Shown here piece by piece: positions 52,266 through 60,357 of a stretch of 64,000 nt of DNA. A program made the position numbers and the translations under genes. This stretch comes from JBAXAM01 sp964213355 (GTDB lineage Bacteria > Pseudomonadota > Gammaproteobacteria > UBA9339), in NCBI GenBank assembly GCA_964213355.1, contig CAXOVY010000003.1, forward strand, positions 21,295 to 85,294, in the 5' to 3' direction. Below the pieces are notes generated by a model, which saw only the letters and a program-made list of their open reading frames with translations, was not told where the DNA came from and did not search any database. Every line of letters begins with the position of its first letter. Position 1 is the stretch's first letter.

Positions 52266-52553
52266 ATGCAGGAAATTATATTTATTATTCATATATTGGC
52301 AGCGCTTTGTTTGGTTTTTTTAGTGTTAATTCAGCATGGTAAAGGGGCTGATGTTGGTGCTGCTTTTGGTAGTGGTGCATCTAATACGATGTTTGGTGGT
52401 ATTGGTTCGGTACCATTTTTGATTAAGGTTACCACACTGATTGCGGCTATTTTTTTTGCAACCAGTGTTACGTTGGGAGTAATTGTTGCCAAGCAAGCAA
52501 AACAGGCGACAATAAAGACCCACATGCCGATGACACCGTTTGAGGATGCCTAA
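52266..52553 (+). CDS. secG: Protein translocase subunit SecG
   Basis: Small subunit of the SecYEG channel. The 95 residues have two hydrophobic helices (about 2-18 and 57-76) with the conserved link GKGADVGAAFGSGASNTMFG between them. Position after glmM and before tRNA-Leu matches other gammaproteobacteria. Confidence 0.96.
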   Translation: MQEIIFIIHILAALCLVFLVLIQHGKGADVGAAFGSGASNTMFGGIGSVPFLIKVTTLIAAIFFATSVTLGVIVAKQAKQATIKTHMPMTPFEDA

Positions 52554-52557
52554 GGGT

Positions 52558-52620
52558 TGGGGTCAGGTCTTGAATCGTGAATTTTTGAAGTTAAAATTCA
52601 CGATTCAAGACCTGACCCCA
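52558..52620. repeat. Long perfect inverted repeat after secG
   Basis: Two perfect 28-bp arms (52558-52585 and 52593-52620) around a seven-base loop, beginning TGGGGTCAGG and ending CCTGACCCCA. It lies between secG and tRNA-Leu, so it would form a strong hairpin in the transcript. It has the look of a dispersed palindromic (REP-like or miniature transposable) element; it has no T-run, so it is not a standard terminator. No second copy was seen in the window. Confidence 0.85.
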
Positions 52621-52631
52621 TGGAAAAATAT

Positions 52632-52713
52632 GCCGAAGTGGTGGAATTGGTAGACACGCTACCTTGAGGTGGTAGTGGTGAAAACTGTGTCGGTTCGAGT
52701 CCGGCCTTCGGCA
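52632..52713 (+). tRNA. tRNA-Leu (anticodon GAG)
   Basis: Acceptor stem GCCGAAG pairs with CTTCGGC; the anticodon stem CTACC / GGTAG encloses TTGAGGT, giving GAG. A long variable arm (TGGTGAAAACTGTG region) and the TpsiC loop GGTTCGAGTCC complete a class II leucine tRNA. CCA is not encoded. Confidence 0.95.
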
Positions 52714-52746
52714 CTTTGTTGAAACAATTATATTTAAATATTAATC

Positions 52747-52776
52747 TTGAACTTTAGGTGCATAAACCTGTATAAT
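52747..52776 (+). promoter_or_regulatory. Promoter of the initiator tRNA / rimP-nusA-infB unit
   Basis: A -35 TTGAAC (52747-52752), an 18-base spacer and a consensus -10 TATAAT (52771-52776), about 20 bases upstream of tRNA-fMet. This matches the metY promoter position of enterobacteria. Confidence 0.65.
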
Positions 52777-52796
52777 GCCGCTCTTGTAAAAATTAT

Positions 52797-52873
<77 letters not shown>

Positions 52874-52945
52874 ATTAAGTAGTTAAGGATTGAGAAGTGT
52901 AGATTGAAATTTTGATTTTTAGTTATTAATTCTTATTTATATTTT

Positions 52946-52972
52946 AAAAAATGGGCTTTTTGCCCATTTTTT
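52946..52972 (+). terminator. Rho-independent terminator before rimP
   Basis: A-rich stem with GGGC / GCCC core: AAAAAATGGGC and GCCCATTTTTT are perfect arms (11 bp) around five T's. It follows tRNA-fMet and lies 24 bases before the rimP ATG, so it terminates or attenuates metY transcripts before rimP-nusA-infB. Confidence 0.8.
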
Positions 52973-52995
52973 ATATTTGGTATGATTATTTGGAT

Positions 52996-53499
52996 ATGTG
53001 GGCGCGGGTGAAACTTAATAAAAAAATTGAAGAATTAATCGCTCCCATAATCAAGGCCATGGGATATGAGCTTTGGGGTGTAGAGTTGCATCAAAGTGGT
53101 AAGCACACTCTACTTCGGGTTTATATTGATGTGCCTTTAGGCGATGATCGTAAGAGTGTGAATGTTGACGATTGTAGCCGAGTGAGCGACCAAATTGGAG
53201 CTTTGTTTGATGTAGAAAATCCAATTTCTGGAAGTTATAACCTAGAAGTTTCATCGCCAGGGTTAGATCGGCCGTTGTTTTGGGTGGAGCATTATCAACG
53301 CTATATAGGTAATTTAATTTATGTGCGTTTGCAACAACCTAAAAATGGACAGCGTAAGTTTACTGGTAAGATTCATGCGGTTTTTGATGATAGGTTAGAA
53401 CTAGTGGTAGATAACGAAATTGTTACTTTTGAGCTGGTGAATATTAATAAAGCCAACTTAGTGGCTGAAATGGTAGGCGCAGGCTTTGGCTTGTGGTAA
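52996..53499 (+). CDS. rimP: Ribosome maturation factor RimP
   Basis: Needed for 30S maturation. The 167 residues include LIAPIIKAMGYELWGVEL near the N-terminus and the family signature YNLEVSSPGLDRPL. I start at ATG 52996; a longer in-frame reading to 52951 would begin inside the terminator and is rejected. First gene of rimP-nusA-infB. Confidence 0.94.
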   Translation: MWARVKLNKKIEELIAPIIKAMGYELWGVELHQSGKHTLLRVYIDVPLGDDRKSVNVDDCSRVSDQIGALFDVENPISGSYNLEVSSPGLDRPLFWVEHYQRYIGNLIYVRLQQPKNGQRKFTGKIHAVFDDRLELVVDNEIVTFELVNINKANLVAEMVGAGFGLW

Positions 53500-53514
53500 T
53501 TAAAGGTGATAGCT

Positions 53515-55002
53515 ATGAACAAGGAAATATTACTAGTAGTAGATTCTGTATCTAACGAAAAAGATATGGAAAAAGAAGTCATTTTTGGCGCGATTGAACG
53601 TGCACTAGAAACCGTAACTGCCAAGCGTTATACCACCGAAGAAGTCGACATTAAAGTTGTGATTGATCGTAATACGGGTGGTTATGAGACTTTTCGTCGT
53701 TGGACGATAATTGGCAACGAAGAAGAATTAGAATTTCCAGGGAAACAAATGACTCTTACTCAAGCACAGGAAGTTGATTCTGAGCTTGAAGTTGGTGATG
53801 TAATCGAAGAACCAGTTGAATCAGTTGAATTCGGGCGTATTTCCGCACAACTGGCTAAGCAAGTTATTATGCGTGAAATTAGGCATGCAGAACGTGAAGA
53901 TATTGTTAAGCGTTACCTTGGTTTGGTTAACACATTAACGATGGGTATTGTTAGAAAAACTGGGCGCGACCATATTATTTTAGATATGGGAAGCAATGTT
54001 GAAGCAATAATTTTTCGTGATGGTATGTTGCCCAAAGAAGCAGTTCGTATCGGTGATCGTGTGCGCGGTATTTTATGTGAAGTGCGCGAAGATGGTAAGG
54101 GCCCAATGCTTGTTATGAGCCGCACATCACCTAAAATGTTAATCGAACTATTTAAGCTTGAAGTTCCAGAGATTACTGAAGATATAATTACCATTAAAGC
54201 AGTCGCTCGTGATCCCGGTTTGCGCGCTAAAATGGCTGTCAAAACCAATGATGGTCGTATCGATCCAATTGGTGCTTGTATTGGCATCCGTGGTTCGCGC
54301 GTGCAAAATGTTTCCAATGAACTTGGCGGTGAGCGAATTGATGTGATTTTGTGGGATGATGATCCAGCACAACTTGTTGTTAATGCTATGGCACCTGCGG
54401 AAATTGCTTCAATTGTTGTCGATGAAGACAGAAAAGCTATGGATATTGCAGTACGTGAAGATCAGTTGGCTTTAGCCATTGGGCGTAATGGACAAAATGT
54501 TAAATTAGCTGGAGAACTATCTGGCTGGAAGTTAAATGTGATTAGTGTGGTTGAAGCAGAGAAAAAAGTTAAAGAAGAAGCTCAGAATTTGACGGCTGTA
54601 TTTACTGAAAATTTATCTGTGGATGAGGATTTAGCAAATATTTTAGTACAGGAAGGTTTTCGTACTTTGGAAGATGTGGCTTATGCCCCGATTGATGATT
54701 TGCTATCGATTGAAGGCTTTGATAAGGAAATTGCTGAGGCACTGCGTAATCGTGCGCGTGATATAATCCTAGAAAAAGCTTTATCGAGCAAAGTTGAAGT
54801 TGGTGCGGTTGAGCCAGCGCAGGATTTATTGGAGCTTGAGGGTATGAAGCGACGTATAGCTTATGTGCTTGCTGGTAGGGGCATTATTACGCGAGAAGAT
54901 TTGGCTGAACAATCAGTTGATGATTTGGGCGATATTGAAGAATTGTCAGATGAAGATAAAGCTAAACTAATTATGATAGCACGTAAGCCGTGGTTTGAAT
55001 AA
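53515..55002 (+). CDS. nusA: Transcription termination/antitermination factor NusA
   Basis: RNA polymerase-binding elongation factor. The N-terminal domain (about 1-125) is followed by S1 (about 135-200), two KH domains (about 200-345, with GACIGIRGSRVQ and AIGRNGQNVKLA) and two C-terminal acidic AR2 repeats (about 365-495). The 495 residues match gammaproteobacterial NusA. An AAAGG sequence precedes this ATG. Confidence 0.97.
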   Translation: MNKEILLVVDSVSNEKDMEKEVIFGAIERALETVTAKRYTTEEVDIKVVIDRNTGGYETFRRWTIIGNEEELEFPGKQMTLTQAQEVDSELEVGDVIEEPVESVEFGRISAQLAKQVIMREIRHAEREDIVKRYLGLVNTLTMGIVRKTGRDHIILDMGSNVEAIIFRDGMLPKEAVRIGDRVRGILCEVREDGKGPMLVMSRTSPKMLIELFKLEVPEITEDIITIKAVARDPGLRAKMAVKTNDGRIDPIGACIGIRGSRVQNVSNELGGERIDVILWDDDPAQLVVNAMAPAEIASIVVDEDRKAMDIAVREDQLALAIGRNGQNVKLAGELSGWKLNVISVVEAEKKVKEEAQNLTAVFTENLSVDEDLANILVQEGFRTLEDVAYAPIDDLLSIEGFDKEIAEALRNRARDIILEKALSSKVEVGAVEPAQDLLELEGMKRRIAYVLAGRGIITREDLAEQSVDDLGDIEELSDEDKAKLIMIARKPWFE

Positions 55003-55013
55003 ACGAGTAAAAT

Positions 55014-57398
55014 ATGGCAGATATTACGGTAGAACAGTTAGCAAAAATGGTGGGTATTCCACCAGAGCAGCTTTTGCTGCGTTTAAAAAGCGCTGGAATT
55101 GAAGTTCAAGGCTCCGGTCAGCTTATTACCGATGAACAAAAACACCTTTTACTTGGATACCTGAAATCAACTCATACCGGAGTGCAGGAGAGTGCTGCGC
55201 CTGCTGCCTTAACTTTAAAACGCAAAAAAACATCCGAAATTGTTGCGCCCGCTCGTAATATTATCAGTGTTACTGTACGTAAGCGACGTGCTTATGATGT
55301 TGATAAAGAACTCGCCGAAGAAAAGCGTCGTGTTGAAGAGGAAGAAAAAAAACTTTTGGAGAAGAAGCTTGTTGCAGAGCGTCGTGCCAAAGAGGAACAA
55401 GAGCGTAAGATTCAGGCAGAGTTATCGGTACACACACCAGAAGTTAAAATTGCGGTAAGCAAATCTGAGCCAGTAGTCGAGTCGCCGCCCAAGCTTCATA
55501 AGGCAGAGGCCGTTGCTCCTAAGCCTAAACACCGTATTCATACTGAAGTTAGACAAGCACCAAAGAAAACTGCCAAAGGCATTACTTCCAAGTATAAAGA
55601 AAAGGAAGAAACTCCTACTGAAAAGCCTGCAGTTATTGCGGGTGTGCGCGAAATCTCTATTCCTGAAACTTTAACTGTTGCTGAACTCGCACAAAAGATG
55701 TCAGTGAAAGCCACAGAAGTGATCAAAAACATGATCAAAATGGGCGCAATGGCGACCATCAATCAAGTGATTGATCAAGACACAGCATCCTTAGTTGCAG
55801 AGGAAATGGGATTTAAAACTAAACTAATTAAAGAAACTGCTTTAGAAGATAGTTTGGAATTAGAACATGCAAGTACTGCTGAAGCCATGACACGTGCACC
55901 TGTAGTTACTATTATGGGCCATGTCGATCATGGTAAAACCTCCCTTTTGGATTATATTCGTCGCACCAAGGTTGCCACGCGCGAGGCAGGTGGAATTACA
56001 CAGCATATTGGCGCTTATCATGTGGAGACACCACGTGGCATGATAACCTTTTTAGATACTCCCGGACATGAATCATTTACTGCAATGCGCGCCCGTGGTG
56101 CTAAATGTACTGATATTGTAATTTTGGTAGTGGCAGCTGATGATGGTGTAATGCCGCAAACAGTTGAAGCAATCCAACATTCACAAGCAGCTAAAGTTCC
56201 ATTAATAGTTGCGATTAATAAAATGGATAAGCCTGGAGCTGATCCGGATCGTATTCAAACTGAATTAACTAAATATAATATTGTGCCAGAAGAGTGGGGC
56301 GGTGATACGATTTTTCAAAAAATTTCTGCTAAAACCGGTGATGGTGTTGATGCACTTTTAGAGTCGATTTTAATTTTGGCTGAAGTTCAAGAATTAAAAG
56401 CCCCAACTGATTGCGCAGCGCGTGGAGTAGTAATTGAATCACGCTTAGATAAAGGACATGGTCCAGTAGCGACAGTTTTAGTCCAAAGAGGCACTTTGCA
56501 TCAAGGAGATATTTTGCTGACTGGCCTGCATTATGGCCGAGTGCGTGGTATGTTTGATGATGCTGGTAAGAAAGTTGCCCAAGTTGGTCCATCAATTCCG
56601 GTAGAAGTTTTGGGTTTGTCAGGAGCACCAAGCGCTGGTGATGAAGCAATTGTGGTTGCTAGTGAAAAGAAAGCACGCGAAATAGCATTATTTCGTCAAG
56701 GCAAATACCGTGATATTAAATTAGCAAAACAGCAGGCAGCCAAATTAGAGAATATTTTGGTGCGGATGCAAGAAGAGGGCGCGAAAACCCTAAATATTGT
56801 GTTGAAAACTGATGTTCAAGGTTCGGCTGAAGCTATCAGAGACGTGCTGGATAAAATTGCTACAGATGAAGTAAAAATTAAAGTTGTAGCCAGCGGTGTT
56901 GGTGGTATTACCGAGTCAGATGTTAATTTAGCATTGGCTTCAGATGGTATTATTATAGGGTTTAATGTGCGTGCTGATGCAGTTGCTAAGCGTTTAGCTG
57001 AGCGTGAAGGTGTAGATTTGCGTTACTACAGCATCATTTATAAATTAGCTGATGACATCAAAGCTGCCTTGACTGGAATGATGGCACCGAAATATGAAGA
57101 GCAAATTATAGGTTTGGCTGAGGTGCGCGAAGTATTTCGTTCTTCCAAGTTTGGTGCAATTGCCGGTTGTATGGTGATAGAAAACACTATCAAACGTGGT
57201 AATCCCGTTAGAGTCTTACGCGATAATGTTGTGATCTATCAGGGCGAGCTTGAATCTTTGCGCAGATTCAAAGAGGATGCGAATGAAGTTCGTCAGGGTA
57301 TGGAGTGTGGTATTGGTGTTAAAAATTATAATGACATCAAACCGGGTGACCAGATTGAAGTTTATAAAACTGTGTTGGTCAAGCGTACGGTAGAATAG
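55014..57398 (+). CDS. infB: Translation initiation factor IF-2
   Basis: GTPase that brings initiator tRNA to the 30S subunit. It has an N-terminal IF2N domain (about 1-50), a long charged linker, a second IF2N region (about 220-270), and the G domain with G1 GHVDHGKT (about 302), G3 DTPGHESF and G4 NKMD. Domains II-IV complete 794 residues. In most gammaproteobacteria rbfA and truB follow; here an IS21 element lies 58 bp downstream. Confidence 0.97.
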   Translation: MADITVEQLAKMVGIPPEQLLLRLKSAGIEVQGSGQLITDEQKHLLLGYLKSTHTGVQESAAPAALTLKRKKTSEIVAPARNIISVTVRKRRAYDVDKELAEEKRRVEEEEKKLLEKKLVAERRAKEEQERKIQAELSVHTPEVKIAVSKSEPVVESPPKLHKAEAVAPKPKHRIHTEVRQAPKKTAKGITSKYKEKEETPTEKPAVIAGVREISIPETLTVAELAQKMSVKATEVIKNMIKMGAMATINQVIDQDTASLVAEEMGFKTKLIKETALEDSLELEHASTAEAMTRAPVVTIMGHVDHGKTSLLDYIRRTKVATREAGGITQHIGAYHVETPRGMITFLDTPGHESFTAMRARGAKCTDIVILVVAADDGVMPQTVEAIQHSQAAKVPLIVAINKMDKPGADPDRIQTELTKYNIVPEEWGGDTIFQKISAKTGDGVDALLESILILAEVQELKAPTDCAARGVVIESRLDKGHGPVATVLVQRGTLHQGDILLTGLHYGRVRGMFDDAGKKVAQVGPSIPVEVLGLSGAPSAGDEAIVVASEKKAREIALFRQGKYRDIKLAKQQAAKLENILVRMQEEGAKTLNIVLKTDVQGSAEAIRDVLDKIATDEVKIKVVASGVGGITESDVNLALASDGIIIGFNVRADAVAKRLAEREGVDLRYYSIIYKLADDIKAALTGMMAPKYEEQIIGLAEVREVFRSSKFGAIAGCMVIENTIKRGNPVRVLRDNVVIYQGELESLRRFKEDANEVRQGMECGIGVKNYNDIKPGDQIEVYKTVLVKRTVE

Positions 57399-57573
57399 AC
57401 TTTGGTTCCAATTTACCTGTCACATAGCAGCTGCCGCAGGCTAATGCCCTATTTACTGTCAATTTCCATGTAAAATTGACCCCTCTAGAGCATAAAGTTG
57501 CACCGAAAATTGACCCCTCTAATTACTAAATTTACTCTTAAAATTTTAACTAATTTTAAGAGGATAAAAGAGG

Positions 57574-59094
57574 ATGATAATAGTGGAAACAATTGCGAAA
57601 ATAAGGCGGCTGTATTATGTACAAAACAAGGGGATAAAAACGATAGCTCGTGAATTGAATTTATCAAAAAATACGGTAAAGAAAGTTATCCGAGACGACA
57701 AAACATCAAAGACTTACGTGAGGGATAAACAAACGTTACCAATAATGGGAGAATTCAAAGATCAGCTAACAAGCATGTTAGAAAAAAATATTAAGCAGCC
57801 GTTGCGTTTAAGATATACAGCAAAAAAATTATACCAAACGCTTTGCAGCAATGGTTTCAAGGGGAGCTATTCAACCATAAATAGATTTACTACCGATTGG
57901 AGACGTAATAATCATTCTGATGGAAAAAAGGTTTTTATACCACTGGAGTTTGCTCCAGGAGAAGCATTTCAGTTTGACTGGAGTACAGAAGAGATTGAGT
58001 TACAAGGTATATTAACGCGAGTTAAGGTTGCACATATACGACTGTGCTACAGCCGTATGTTTTTAATTGTTGTCTACAGAAATGAGCAAATGGAAATGGT
58101 TTTTGATGCCCACAATAAAGCCTTTCAATTTTTTGGAGGAACTACAAAAAAAGGCATATTTGACAACATGAAGACTGCTGTTAACAAAGTATTTGTTGGC
58201 AAAGACCGTAAATTTAATTCACGCTTTTCTGAAATGGCTTCTCATTATTTATTTGAACCGATTGCATGCACACCAGCTTCTGGTTGGGAAAAGGGTCAGG
58301 TAGAATGCCAAGTTAACACTGGGCGTAGAAATTTTTTTACTCCACTTCGTTGTATTAATTATTTAGAAGAACTGAATGAACAGCTTCTCGGTGAATGCAT
58401 AGAATGGGCTCAAAAAACAAATCATCCAGAATTAAACGGACGAAAAGTATGGGATGTATATCAAGATGAGAAACCAAGTTTGCTAGAATACCGCAACCAA
58501 TTTGACGCTTATAAACTTGAGCCTTCGGTAGTTTCATCATACAGCTTAATAAACTACGACACCAATATGTATAGTGTAGATTGCGATTACGTTGGTGAAG
58601 TTGCCGATGTTAGAGCTTATACCAACAAAATTATTATAGTATTCAAAGGAAAAACAATAGGTGAGCATGAGCGTTGTTTCGAGAAAAAAAAGAAAATTTA
58701 CGATCCGTGGCACTATATACCAGCGCTTGAGCGCAAACCTGGAGCATTAAGAAATGGCGCTCCTTTTAAGCTTTTAAAATTACCACCATCATTTATAAGT
58801 ATGCAAAATAATCTTAGAGCACATGAAGATGGTGACAAACAATTTATTAAAATTTTATTACAAGTATCAAAACATGGCTTAAATAAAGTTGATGAAGCGT
58901 GTACAAATGCTTTAAAAATAGGAGTAAGTAATGCAGATTTTGTCATACAATATCTGACTCCAGCAACTCCAAAAGAAAAAATAGAAGAACGACAGCTGCA
59001 TTTAATAGAAGCGCCAAGCGAAGATATATGTTGTTATAACGATGCTTTTTTAAGCAATCAGCTTGTATCTCAGGAGGCAATCTATGTCGCATGA
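57574..59094 (+). CDS. istA: IS21 transposase IstA
   Basis: DDE-type transposase of the IS21 element. An N-terminal helix-turn-helix (about 15-40, GIKTIARELNLSKNTVKKVI) is followed by the catalytic core with FQFDWS (first Asp), GIFDNMK (second Asp) and GWEKGQVE (Glu). The 506 residues have no interruption, so the enzyme may be active. It overlaps istB. Confidence 0.95.
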   Translation: MIIVETIAKIRRLYYVQNKGIKTIARELNLSKNTVKKVIRDDKTSKTYVRDKQTLPIMGEFKDQLTSMLEKNIKQPLRLRYTAKKLYQTLCSNGFKGSYSTINRFTTDWRRNNHSDGKKVFIPLEFAPGEAFQFDWSTEEIELQGILTRVKVAHIRLCYSRMFLIVVYRNEQMEMVFDAHNKAFQFFGGTTKKGIFDNMKTAVNKVFVGKDRKFNSRFSEMASHYLFEPIACTPASGWEKGQVECQVNTGRRNFFTPLRCINYLEELNEQLLGECIEWAQKTNHPELNGRKVWDVYQDEKPSLLEYRNQFDAYKLEPSVVSSYSLINYDTNMYSVDCDYVGEVADVRAYTNKIIIVFKGKTIGEHERCFEKKKKIYDPWHYIPALERKPGALRNGAPFKLLKLPPSFISMQNNLRAHEDGDKQFIKILLQVSKHGLNKVDEACTNALKIGVSNADFVIQYLTPATPKEKIEERQLHLIEAPSEDICCYNDAFLSNQLVSQEAIYVA

Positions 59095-59818
59095 AAATAT
59101 CAAAGAACAATTTGGGGCTCTTGGATTAAAAGGGATGCTGCAATATTTTGATGACATGATTGATTTAAAATCACAAGAAGAGTGGCCACAAATGCTTCTA
59201 TCTATGCTTAAAAGCGAAGCATCTTATCGACAAACAAGATCTTTTATGTACAAATTAGGATTAGCTAAATTACCACAAATGAAGTCTATAGATAACTTCG
59301 ACCCAACAGGTTTACCAATTAAAATAGAAACGTTAGACAATGCTAAAAGCATGAAATTTATAAAAGACCACTACAATATTTTAATCATTGGTGGCAGTGG
59401 TGCGGGAAAGAGCCATTTAGCGATTGGACTTGCTTACTTAGCATTACAAAATAGTTATCGTATACGGTTTTATAAGTTTGCTGAGCTAGCAAGAGATCTA
59501 ATAAAAGCGCAGTCTCACAACTACGAAACAGCATTTATGGCAAAGCTACAAAGGTTCGATCTTGTTGTAATTGATGAGCTAGGCTATTTGCCGATTGATC
59601 CAAAGGCCAGCCCTCTATTATTTGAACTGTTTTCTAATCTTTATGAAAAAGTATCGACAATAATAACCACTCATCTAGCATTCAACGAATGGCCAGATAT
59701 CTTTGGTAACATAAAAGCCACTAAGGCGATAATTGACAGATTTACTCACCACTGTTTGATCTTAGAAACTGGTGATAAAAGCTGGAGATTGAGGGAGGGA
59801 AAAACAACAAAAAATTGA
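59084..59818 (+). CDS. istB: IS21 helper ATPase IstB
   Basis: AAA+ ATPase related to DnaA/DnaC that helps IstA choose targets. Walker A GGSGAGKS lies at about residues 103-110 and Walker B LVVIDELGYLP further on. From this ATG the protein is 244 residues; AGGAGG lies upstream. It overlaps the istA end by 11 bases. Confidence 0.95.
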   Translation: MSHENIKEQFGALGLKGMLQYFDDMIDLKSQEEWPQMLLSMLKSEASYRQTRSFMYKLGLAKLPQMKSIDNFDPTGLPIKIETLDNAKSMKFIKDHYNILIIGGSGAGKSHLAIGLAYLALQNSYRIRFYKFAELARDLIKAQSHNYETAFMAKLQRFDLVVIDELGYLPIDPKASPLLFELFSNLYEKVSTIITTHLAFNEWPDIFGNIKATKAIIDRFTHHCLILETGDKSWRLREGKTTKN

Positions 59819-59902
59819 TCAGTAAAAGTGAAGTTTTTAGCTCGTGGCAGAGGGGTCAATTTTCGATGCAACTAGGGGGTCAAATTTCGATGCAAATTGA
59901 CA

Positions 59903-60040
59903 TTAATTCCATTACCAGCTTTTAATGCGATACAACTATGCGATGGTGATTACAGTTTTGATTTAATCACATCATCTCACATGGTAGCAAAGCAACGCGC
60001 TATCGGTTGGTTTGATCGCTCTTTTCCACGGTTTTATTAG
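59903..60040 (+). pseudogene. Truncated 3' end of an unrecognised gene beside the IS21
   Basis: Right after the IS21 right end an open frame runs for about 45 codons to a TAG at 60038, encoding an ordinary-looking C-terminus (LPAFNAIQLCDGDYSFDLI, then MVAKQRAIGWFDRSFPRFY). It has no start of its own. The 5' part of the gene is not on the left side of the element, so insertion was followed by deletion or recombination. No family recognised. Confidence 0.45.
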
Positions 60041-60097
60041 CAGTTTCTAATAAAAATTTTTGTGCAATTGTTCTGCTATAAACAATTATTTTAATTT

Positions 60098-60138
60098 CTT
60101 AAGCTTTTCTTAAGGTCATTTAAGCTCTCCTTAATGTT
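60098..60138 (+). promoter_or_regulatory. Array of four CTTAA boxes upstream of the inverse autotransporter
   Basis: (C/T)TTAA(G/T) half-sites start at 60098, 60109, 60119 and 60130, spaced 11, 10 and 11 bp, so all lie on one face of the helix. This is the half-site and spacing of PmrA-type response regulators. Possible -10 elements follow (TATAAA at 60142; TATAAC at 60156). The remaining 200 bp up to the gene is AT-rich leader without another gene. Confidence 0.5.
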
Positions 60139-60357
60139 TTATATAAAAAATCTGGTATAACACATGTATGAACAAAAATACTTTGCATGGAAATAAGTTT
60201 TATTTTCTCTGAAACATCGGTTTTTTAACAGCAATAAAAAGAATTGTATTTCTGAAAATTTAGTTTGAATGGATCTTGCTTTTTGTATTGTAACAGGTAG
60301 AGTGCACCTTTGGATTTTTCCTGGAAGAGGTATTTTTTTGGTAGAACGAAAAATTTT

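Larger units (their letters stand above)
57457..59902 (+). mobile_element. IS21-family insertion sequence
   Basis: Element of about 2,446 bp bounded by TGTCAATTT at the left and its complement at the right. Each end carries further copies of a GAAAATTGACCCC-type repeat (two per end), as in IS21-family termini. Inside are istA and istB in the usual overlapping order. A perfect 11-bp inverted repeat (57535-57562) lies just before istA. No matching target duplication is seen: CTATTTAC flanks the left end and TTAATTCC the right. Confidence 0.93.

Noticed and set aside
52951..52995. Longer N-terminus for RimP
   Set aside because: It would begin within a rho-independent terminator stem; the family starts near residue 16 of that reading.
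57457..59902. IS21 as a degenerate element
   Set aside because: Both istA and istB are full length with intact catalytic motifs and matching ends, so it looks complete.
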